DNA of 64,000 bases from Incurvaria masculella (lineage: Eukaryota; Arthropoda; Insecta; Lepidoptera; Incurvariidae): assembly GCA_946894095.1 (NCBI GenBank), contig OX335647.2, forward strand, positions 18,122,001 to 18,186,000, written 5' to 3'. The position numbers and the translations under genes were made by a program. The notes under the pieces are model-generated. The model did not search any database. It saw only the letters and a program-made list of their open reading frames with translations, and was not told where the DNA came from. Positions 56,001-64,000 of this stretch are shown piece by piece. The stretch's first letter is position 1; the number at the start of each line of letters is the position of its first letter.

Positions 56001-59000
56001 ACAAAAACTTGGTATTAAACTTAACTAAAAACACAATAATAATAGCATCAGCTTAAAGCTGCTAGTGTATGCTTTCTATAATAATAAAAAAAGTGAAACA
56101 ATGCTCAAAATTACATTAGGTTCCTGCTTGATGTCTGGATTGTTGTAGGAGTACGGGTGGTGGAGAACAGATGCCATCTCAGTGTGGTCATGCCCACGGT
56201 ACAGGTCCGTGTTGTTGCCGAAGCCCTTGGGGTGCGTAAGGTCCTCCCGGAAGCCGGAATCCTCGCTCTTAAACCGCTTCACTGGGTGGTCCAACCTGTA
56301 CCGTAGTTCGAGTTATTCTTACTGCAGTTTTGTGCTTGGAACTACAGTTTTAGGACAATGTAAAACTGTATCCACAATTTAACACAACCTAGTAGAAACT
56401 GGAGTAAGTTGATGCGCAAATTTGGATGTACATAATCTGGCGAGTCAAGATTCACAATGCTATTACTTCAGACATTGCGGCCGTTTTTCTCGCCCTTTTG
56501 TTACATTTCCATAAATTAAGGTGGCCCATCCCCTCAACTCCCCATACAAACGGGGAAAGAAGATCACGCCCATATTTCTTGTCAGAGATCCCAAATTTTG
56601 CTCAAAATAGCTTTATTTGATCGAACTAGATGTCTGATGACCGTCGGCATTGTAAAATTGGGTTTTTGGTTTCTAAGTTATAAGGTCCGAAAGTTTAAAT
56701 TTTTCGCTGGTTTTATAAAATAACTTTGGAGATGGATTACACAATGATAAAGAACATCTTAGTTATCAGACATAGCTTATTTAATTAAGATTTCTGGTTA
56801 TTGTTGTATAATTAATAGGTATCAATGTTTCCAGATAATCAGTATATTCATCAGCAGGTACATACCAGCATCTATTTTATATAGCCAATCTAGGAAACGC
56901 AACCACTTGGCACGGGCAGACCGACATATTTAGCATCAGAGGGTTGGTCTCTAACATGTGAACCCAGATTCAGCCATTTACCTTATCGTGACCAAAAATG
57001 TCGTGACCTCCCGGAATAATGGGTTTTCAGTGCATTCGAAGAATATTGTGAAGGGGTGTCCATATAAAAATGTGTGAAAAAATTATTCCAATACATTGTG
57101 ACATCATCGATACTATGCCATGGTTACAGCGATGATTAATACCTCTGACCTGTCCTCTTCTGACAATATTCATAATCATTGATGTTTCATCTTACACAAA
57201 ACTGTTCCAAGTCTCCAAACTTTATATCATTATGTCATGGGAAAGAGAAATCCTAAGAATACCTTTCACTCCAAGATAAATGTCCATATGACGGAAAGGT
57301 ATCTGAAATGTCTCTTTGATTAACGAAAATAAATGCCCGTATATGATATGGTAGCTTCAACCAAATTGAACGGGGGAAGCAAACCGTGCAAGGTCCATCG
57401 TCCAGTATTCCTCGATGGAACCAGCACGATCGGCCTATTATGGCTAATGTGCTGGGCATAAATATACTAACGTAGGGAAATATTGGTAACGTCATACAAG
57501 TGAGCTATATGGAAATCAATTCACATTTCAGAATACATTAAAATACAAACCAATGAATGTCAATGATATTTTTGAATTACTATATTACTTAATTTAAAAT
57601 TTAAATGTAATTTTGTCATCACACCTACATGGGCAAAATTTTTAGTTTTTAGCTTGAGTTTATTGACTGGTTCTGGCAGTGACGGGAGATGGCGCTGGTT
57701 AGAAATGTCATAGTACCAACGTAAAATAAGCATTTTTAGCGAGTTTTGTAGGTTGTAAGATGTAAGCAGTTTTTATGATTGTGTATGACGCGGGTACGCA
57801 CCAGGCACGCACGGCCGTGTAGTCGTACAGCATGTGCAGCGTGTGCTCGTCGTCGAGCGGGTCCGGCGGCTTCTCCTCCGCCACGAGCACCGGCAGCCGC
57901 AGCAGCGCCGCCGCCTCCCCCGCGCCGCCCGCCGCCCCACCGCACCCGCCCGCCTTCACCTCTGGCGGTGACGTCTGCGAAAACGCTCAATCTTACACAA
58001 TACAGTCTCACTCGCTGCTTCCTTTCTCCTGATAAGTTAATTGTTTCATTGAAATAAACATGATCAGTTGCAAGAATTACAACGAGCATTGTGAATCTTT
58101 TTGTTCCCTTATATAAACAAACAACATCAACAGGGAGGGGAAGGCGTTCCGACAGCATGGAAGTGCTGTATACCTTATCAAGCTTTTGCATCTGGGTATT
58201 TAATTGTCGTCTCAGTGATCCTAACAAGACAATTATTGATTTTGAATCGTGAAATATCGAAATTATCGTTGCCCCCTAACCCTCGCAAAAAATTACAGGT
58301 CACTTATATTTGTCCAGGTAGTGGTGTGAGTGGTGTGAGTGGTGTGTGTGGTGTGTGCGGTGTGTGCGGTGTATGCGGTGTGTGCTGTGTGGTGTGTGCT
58401 GTGTGCTGTGTGGTGTGTGTGCTGTGAGGTGTGTTGTGTGTGGTGTGTGTGCTGTGTGCTGTGTGGTGTGTGGTGTGTGTGCTGTGTGCTGTGTGTTCGT
58501 ACCTGCGCATAGTGGCGCGCGGAAGGCGCGGAGGGCGGCGCGGGGGTGGGGGGCGCGTGCGGGTCCGGCGTCGGCGCCGGCGTGTGCAGACCCGCTCCGC
58601 CCAGCTGACGAGACACAAGCTATGTTATTTAGTAGAAAAACATCCAAAGAGTATTGTTTCCTTACTTTCTTTCCCGCACTTAACTGTTAAATGTTACTGA
58701 TATTAAACAACCTGTTTCTTCAGTGAGATTCGTCGTTGTTTTGGCAAAATGACACAATAAAGAATTAGTAAAATTGTGTCTTGTGTCGTTTTCCGAGGAA
58801 AAATATCTCAACATTACAGCTAAATCGTTTAATCACTTTAAGGTGGCCCAACCCGGCGGCCTCAACTCATTTGCGGGCACGGTACAAAACCGTGCTGTTG
58901 CGCTCTGGGACCTTCTCTGTTTCTAAGAATAAGACAGGCTCCGTTATGAGGAAGATGCAATCTGTCCACAAAAAAGACAATGTGCATAGTGTATGATTTG

Positions 59001-62000
59001 GTAAGATTTACGGAAATTTTAATTTCAAAACGACTTATAGCTAAAAGTAAACCACGACCGCTGTAGTAAAAAATCTAACAAAAACCAAATAGATTATAAA
59101 TCTTGATTAAACAAGCTATGTCTGATGACTAATCTTTTTAAGATGTTCTTACTTTATCATTGCGTAATCCACCTCCAAAGTAATTGTATAAAACGCGCGA
59201 AAAATCCGAACTTTCGGACGTTATAACTTGTAAACCAAACACAATTTTACAATGCCAATGGTCATCAGACATCTAGTTCAATCAAATAAAGCTATATTGA
59301 GCAAAATTTTGGATCTCTGACAAGAAATATAGGCGTGATCTTCTTTCCCCTTTTGTATGGGGAAATGAGCGGGTTGGGCCACCTTAAGGTGCCCCTTCCC
59401 GTTGCGACTAACTCATTCGCGAGCACGGTACAAAACCGTTCTATCGCACTCTGGGACCTTCTCTGTTTCAAAGAATAAGACATATTCCGTGATGAGGAGG
59501 AAAGTAAAAGTAAGTAATAAAAAACCAAACAAAAAATTTCCATTACACAGATACAACTGAAGCTAGTAAGTGTGTTAAAAACGAATTGATTATACATCTT
59601 CATGAAACAAGCTATGTCTGATGACTAATCTTTTTAAGAGGTTTTTATTTTATCGTTGAGTAATCCACCTCCAAAGTTATGGTTTTCGATATAAAACTCG
59701 AACTTTCGGACCTTATAACTTAGAAACCAAACACTATTTTACAATGCCAATGGTCATCAGACATCTAGTTCGATCAAATAAAGCTGTTTTCAGCATATTT
59801 TTGGATCTCTGACAAGTAATATGCGCATGATCTTTTTTCCACGTTTGCATGGGGAGTTGAGCGGGAAGGCCCACCTTAAGTCAGAGTTGATAAATATATT
59901 TAGATTAACTATACAGGTTAGAACGGTTGGATGGGACGTTTACCTGGTGGTGAGGCAGCGCAAGGTGTGAGGGCGAGGCGGGCGGAGCGCCGGCGGAGGG
60001 GGGCGCGGAGGCGGGCGCGGGGGGCGAGCCGCCGCCGCACGAGCCGGGCGAGCACGCGCCGCCGCCTCTGCGCACGCACACACACACACACACACACCGT
60101 TACACGTGCTCTCTTCCAGCACGACTACTCCAACAGCGTGCTATTGGAGTAGTTCATTCATTTCATTCGTTCATTCTCTTTCCAGAAACTATGAATGCAT
60201 GGGAACAAAAGGATGTTTCTGGCTTTGGATTGTGAATGGTTATGAAAGTATTTTTTTAATTTAATAAAAATATTTCTCCTCCCATAATATCGAGGTCTTA
60301 GTATGGCCACACACATTCCTGAAGGCATGAGGTGCAATATCTTTCCTGTAACTGTGAATAAAAAAATATTTGTGATAAACTTCTGAAAGGATTATAGTTT
60401 TTACAGAATAGGTAACAGCCAAGGAGCCAGCTAATTCTTGGTTTAAACTTATTGGGTCTGCAGATTGGTAAGGCAGATTAAGATCAGATTAACTGAGGTA
60501 TTGAATGAACACATGTCAGTTAATGTCATGCTGCCCGGGACGGATCTTGTCCTAATCCCTCCAGCGCCACCAAAGTTTTGGTACTAAACACTCGTTTGTG
60601 CGTGGAGGGTACCGGCCTTGTTCCATCCCGACACTTATTGAAAGGTTTGTTGATTTTAACATGGAACAAGATAAAACGGACAATGGTGGTTTGCCTTCCA
60701 GTATGAAATTATTCCACTGCATGATGATCAGATGAATGTGGAAAACATCGCAATTAAAATTAGGATACATTTCTTGGGGAAGGCAAAAAATGGTGAGTCA
60801 TAACATTGGATCATACTCATGAAGTATGGTGCTGGGCATACATATAAAATAAACTGTTTCTTAATTTCATCATATTTGTAACTGAATTGTACACCTGTTG
60901 GGATTTCCAAATAAAATATAAAATAAATTCACAATTCCTATTTCAAAAGTCTAGTAATATTATTACAACAATACATGACTCATGCAACATCTACAGATTT
61001 TTATTAACAGCTACACTACAAGCCCGATTAATAAAAAGCATGCCCTGTTAGTGTTGAGATTTGGAGTTGTGATTTGTTTGCAAGTTCTTTGCTTATGCTG
61101 GTACCTGATGTTGACTTTTCGGGTTTCTCTTACTTCAAATGTTTCCACCCAAGTTTGCAGGAAGTTAAACAGAACGATGCTTCTCTAAGCACATCTGCCA
61201 CAGATTACACCCAAATTTAAAAATTTTATAAATAATAAAGCATAATTAAAAGCTGCTCCAAAATCATGACTCTTATTTCTCAGTGAGGATAAACAGTTGT
61301 CTTTTATAAGTGCCTTTCGATAGCCCTTGTTTATGTCTGTGTCACTCGATCAGTTGGTAGATTGATATGTATTTTATGGCAGGTTTTCCTGTCACACGGA
61401 CAGTCCGAACAAAGTGTTAGCATAGCACGGACACTCGAAATTTCGTTTTAGTGTCACGAGGGGATTAAAACAGGAGTCGTCATAAACTGTCATCACAGTT
61501 TTATGACTTCTCACACTTCCATGTTTGCTGAACACGCTCTTTCAGCGAGGACGCTTTTCTTTACGTCTCTAGCGGACCATCAGTGCGACGGGAAAATTAG
61601 CCTCACAGAACCTATAACTAAAATGTTCTTATTAAGGTAATGAAAACAGTCCAGCAAGCTGGACGGTCAAACAGTTCGATGCGAGATGTAAGAGGTGTCG
61701 GTGGGGGCGCGTCGTGTACTCACTGCAGCGGCGTGCGCGGATGCGCCGCGATGGCGGAGGCGGCGTGGTGGCGGTGGCGGCGGTGAAACGGCTGCTGCCT
61801 GCGGCTGGCGCCACGCCCCGCCGCCCGCGTCCCGCGCCGCCTGCAACCACGCACCGCCCGGGCCTCACACCTACGCGCTACGCTACACTCTACAAGTTAC
61901 ACACTACGCGGCCGCGCATGCACTCGCGCTAACTACGCTCGCTCGACCCACTCAGACAAGGCTGCATTGGATCGGTTTTCACTCGATCCTTGGAGGTACA

Positions 62001-63368
62001 CTCCTGCAATATATGGAGATGCCATCCTTTCGTGCATTCGTCTGAATGAGAATCCTAACATGCATTTGTCATCCAGTCATTCTAATTTCAATGACTTCTT
62101 TTTTATACACTTCATAGATCTAGAGTACAAGCTTACAAGACACAAATGCTCTCGGCAAATGGATTATATATAAAAACGGTTTTAAATATAAAAATAATAT
62201 GGATGCAAGACACACACACTCCACAATACGACTACGGCCTGACAGACTCAAACTACAGTAATAATCAGCAGGTCATGCGGCAAACTTACTTGGAGCAGGT
62301 GCAATTGGTTTTCCTCGTCGGATCCACAAAGTCAATGTCCATCTTCTCGCTGGACACCTCCCCATTGCACATATCCATAGCCTGTAATGAAAGACGGATT
62401 TTCAGTTTTTTGTTCTTTAGTTTACTATCATATCTTAAATATCTTTCCTGTTTTAAACAAATGTGTGAAGGAGAACGAAGCAATATCTTTGATCTTGAGA
62501 GATATCACACAGAGTTCTTCACATTGCTCTCGGAAGATGTCAACAATGTAGTGTCATTGTGAGGAATAAGACACCACTAATAGTAACAGCCTCTTTTCCG
62601 CCTTCCAATCCTAATCTGGTCATAAGAAACTTACTCTCAATGTGGCGCCACACGGACCTGTTCCGGGACAAATTTTTGGGTTTCTGGTTTCTGGACTGTA
62701 TTTGAGAATGCATATCACTGCAGCTTTGGTTCAACTAGGATTTAAAATAAAGTAATTTGGGAACACTTCGGCTCTCGTATATACTGGACGGTAGTCCACG
62801 TCTGCATGACCTGGAAATCACATACAACATAGGCAAGGCTGCCGCTGAAGGTCTTCATACCTCATAAACGGACCAAATCTTGCAGCGGGACTCTAGTCTA
62901 TCAGTGTAAGAGCACACTGTTGCTGAGGTTGGTGAAAGATAATTTTATTTGAAGTGTTTTGCTTTAGTTATTGATACAGGGAAAATAAGTGTCGGCAAAC
63001 CACCAGCACGTTGTTCAGATGACATACGTCAGATAGCAGGTGACAACTGGCGAAGAAAAACAGGAGACCGCACAATTTGGCGAAGTCTGGGGCAGTGGAC
63101 AGCAAAAGACGGAAGAAGAAGATTGATATGGTTCAGTAACGCTCAGTCTCTCGGTCTCAGCGGCACTCACCTGTTGGTCGGGGCAGCGGTCGGTGGTGAG
63201 GGCGCGCACGGTGCGCTCCGCCATGGTGGCGGCGAGCGCGGGCGGCCGGTGCGCCGACAGCGGATGCGCGTGGTCGGGCGGCGCGTCCGCCCGCGCCTCG
63301 CCGCCCTCCAGCTCCGTTAGCAGCACGTACGGCGTCGGGTAGCGGAGCCGCACGCCGCCCGCCAACAC
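44005..63368 (-). CDS. MED13: Mediator subunit 13 (MED13/skuld), 3' twenty exons, partial
   Basis: Scaffold of the Mediator CDK8 kinase module, which links the module to core Mediator and represses or tunes Pol II transcription (family knowledge). Exons, high to low: 63368-63171, 62381-62290, 61840-61724, 60067-59944, 58604-58503, 57974-57802, 56295-56115, 55629-55516, 54936-54694, 54163-53866, 52731-52541, 51395-50201, 48944-48688, 48463-48278, 47923-47691, 46957-46812, 46420-46152, 45587-45291, 44820-44567, 44137-44005. They total 4803 nt, phases consistent throughout, stop TAG at 44005-44007, 1600 residues. Landmarks: [158 protein letters not shown] (end of the PIWI-like region); the last exon [12 protein letters not shown] Gly-rich run opens the 48944 exon. 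The 54936 acceptor could instead be 54942. The N-terminus lies beyond 64000. Confidence 0.96.
45838..46043 (-). mobile_element. SINE body fragment in a MED13 intron
   Basis: CATGATATTAGCCTAACACA, GAAATTAGGTGCTATTCCAG and the block around GCCGCTTCGAACATC are the inverted shared SINE body. No head remains. Confidence 0.7.
48584..48605. repeat. (GA)n microsatellite in a MED13 intron
   Basis: AGAGAGAGAGAGAGAGA run in the intron between the 48944 and 48463 exons. Confidence 0.9.
49588..50142 (+). mobile_element. MITE F copy 2, in a MED13 intron
   Basis: AGGAGGTTGTGACAAAAATG at the left and CAAAAATGTCGTGACCTCCC at the right, with the same long inverted arms and internal sequence as 26202-26760. 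It ends about 60 bp from the 51395-50201 exon donor. Confidence 0.85.
51410..52435 (-). other. MED13 intron, nothing further identified
   Basis: No repeat landmark. A short palindromic stretch (AACTACCAAAAAGTTAATTAG) near 51700 is the only feature seen. Confidence 0.4.
52890..53790 (-). other. MED13 intron, nothing further identified
   Basis: AT-rich, no gene or repeat landmark recognised. Confidence 0.4.
56516..56793 (+). mobile_element. MITE A copy 7, 3' truncated
   Basis: Starts TTAAGGTGGCCCATCCC at 56516 and follows the family to TAGCTTATTTAATTAAGATTT, then switches without spacer to MITE F at 56794. Confidence 0.85.
56794..57018 (+). mobile_element. MITE F copy 3, 5' truncated, fused to MITE A
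   Basis: Begins in the middle of MITE F (CTGGTTATTGTTGTATAATT) and runs to its right end (CAAAAATGTCGTGACCTCCC). Only the right half is present. Confidence 0.85.
57020..57795 (-). other. MED13 intron, nothing further identified
   Basis: The minus-strand ORF at 57253-57495 has no recognisable domain. A phrase GTGCTGGGCATA recurs near 60829, which hints at an unclassified old repeat. Confidence 0.35.
58318..58500. repeat. GT-rich minisatellite at a MED13 splice donor
   Basis: About 180 bp of GTGTG-C/G-rich units (TGTGTGGTGTGTGCTG and variants). On the minus strand the array starts about 8 bases into the intron after the donor of the 58604-58503 exon (CAG|GTACGAACACACAG). Confidence 0.9.
58838..59387 (-). 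mobile_element. MITE A copy 8, complete, inverted
   Basis: Complete between TTAA 58838-58841 and TTAA 59384-59387, in a MED13 intron. Antisense to the copies at 18012 and 30305. Confidence 0.9.
59384..59879 (-). mobile_element. MITE A copy 9, head-to-tail with copy 8
   Basis: Starts at the TTAA that ends copy 8, same orientation, ends GGCCCACC|TTAA at 59876-59879. Its middle (about 59500-59600) is rearranged and does not match the family, so it is older or was patched by another insertion. Confidence 0.82.
60077..60097. repeat. (CA)n tract at a MED13 3' splice site
   Basis: On the transcribed strand this is a (TG)n run followed by CGTGCGCAG|A, the acceptor of the 60067-59944 exon. It stands where a polypyrimidine tract is expected. 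Confidence 0.9.
60110..61700 (-). other. MED13 intron, mostly unidentified
   Basis: A small SINE body scrap (CACATTCCTGAAGGCATGAGG) lies near 60309. Otherwise AT-rich with no gene seen. Confidence 0.4.
62960..63125 (+). pseudogene. LINE reverse transcriptase C-terminus fragment in a MED13 intron
   Basis: Plus-strand reading [38 protein letters not shown] is a diverged copy of the GKRSVGRP..RW.DDI..AG..W...DR..WR.LG end of the LINE family also seen at 39535-39950. Truncated on both sides. Confidence 0.7.
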
Positions 63369-63369
63369 C

Positions 63370-64000
63370 TGGACAATCCAAGCAATCATCTCTCATTCTA
63401 TAATGAACGTCGGTGTTTTTGCCACAATTTTACATAGGTTTATATAAGAATTATTTCCATTACTTTCTACTTCATTGAATGTTGATTGCACCTCTACAAT
63501 TTCTGAAGCAATATCAGGTTCGCCACTCCTAAGTATTAGTGAAATTGATGTAAAAAGCCTAAGTTCGCTAATAGATAACTCCACTTTCGAGTGTCAGCGT
63601 TATGAGAGCGTGATGCAGTGGCAGTGGTTTGGTACAATTTTGTATGATTCCGGAGTTATCTTATAATTGAAATCATGTTCATTCAACATGTTCCACAACT
63701 TTTTGGAAATGTTTACTAAGTCTATAACTTCCCACTTCCGATATAAAGACTTGTATGTACTGTGTTGTTTAAAATTAACTACATGGTGGACATACCAACA
63801 GTTGTACTGCTAGATCGCATTATTTTTATTATGTTATTTATATCACTAGCTGCTTGAAGCCGATGGGTGAATTTCATTTTACGCAGAGTGTTCTGGTTTA
63901 TATTTAAAATTTTAAAATAAATAACTCATAGTTCCCAATGATAGCCATCGTATTCTGCATTTCGCATCATCATTACAAGCTCACAGCGAACGCGCTCGCC
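63370..64000 (-). other. MED13 intron up to the right edge
   Basis: No exon is secure. The last ~24 bases read on the minus strand as an open GC-rich stretch followed by possible donors (GTGAGC or GTAATG), which may be the end of the next upstream MED13 exon. Confidence 0.3.

Noticed and set aside
58293..58647. Histidine/threonine-repeat and cysteine/valine-repeat ORFs
   Set aside because: They translate the GT/CA minisatellite and have no start or splice support.

Overview
This window is a piece of an insect genome, most likely a moth or butterfly. The genes are split by GT-AG introns, intergenic DNA is AT-rich and coding exons are GC-rich. The dispersed repeats include motifs I associate with Lepidoptera, such as the GAAGTCGGTT inverted element and the element ending in GACTCGCACTTGGCCGG. 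The species call rests on recognition, not on a search.

Layout. (1) 1-520: last coding exon of an unidentified plus-strand gene, with a (CCTCA)16 array starting at the stop codon. (2) 5573-8367: a three-exon plus-strand gene for a ~116-residue secreted, cysteine-rich protein. Its middle exon is followed by two decayed tandem copies. (3) 10001-17340, possibly to 19656, minus strand: a B3GLCT-type beta-1,3-glucosyltransferase with eight phase-consistent exons, one more probable exon and a C-terminal NDEL. (4) 19960-22220: a pogo-like DNA transposon whose transposase has one in-frame stop and a C-terminal PHD-like finger. (5) 22.2-32.4 kb: intergenic DNA made mostly of MITEs, SINEs and retroelement scraps. 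(6) 32894-36374, plus strand: a complete four-exon PHETA/Sesquipedalian gene (PH domain plus an FxxxH-type motif). (7) 36.5-39.95 kb: a graveyard of a piggyBac-like relic, a BEL/Pao gag-protease relic and a LINE C-terminus. (8) 40.0-44.0 kb: an ORF-poor, repeat-poor stretch, probably the long 3' UTR of the next gene. (9) 44005-63368 and beyond the right edge, minus strand: MED13 (skuld), 20 exons whose phases chain without a break to give 1600 codons.

The single-copy genes are unrelated housekeeping and regulatory genes: Mediator kinase-module transcription control, ER O-glycosylation of thrombospondin repeats, endosome-to-Golgi recycling, and a small secreted protein. Nothing suggests they act together. 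The most unusual content is in the repeats. A SINE family carries a 5S rRNA-derived head on the same body that other copies join to a tRNA-like head. A ~545 bp TTAA-flanked MITE family appears twice as head-to-tail pairs sharing one TTAA. Microsatellites lie directly against MED13 splice sites.
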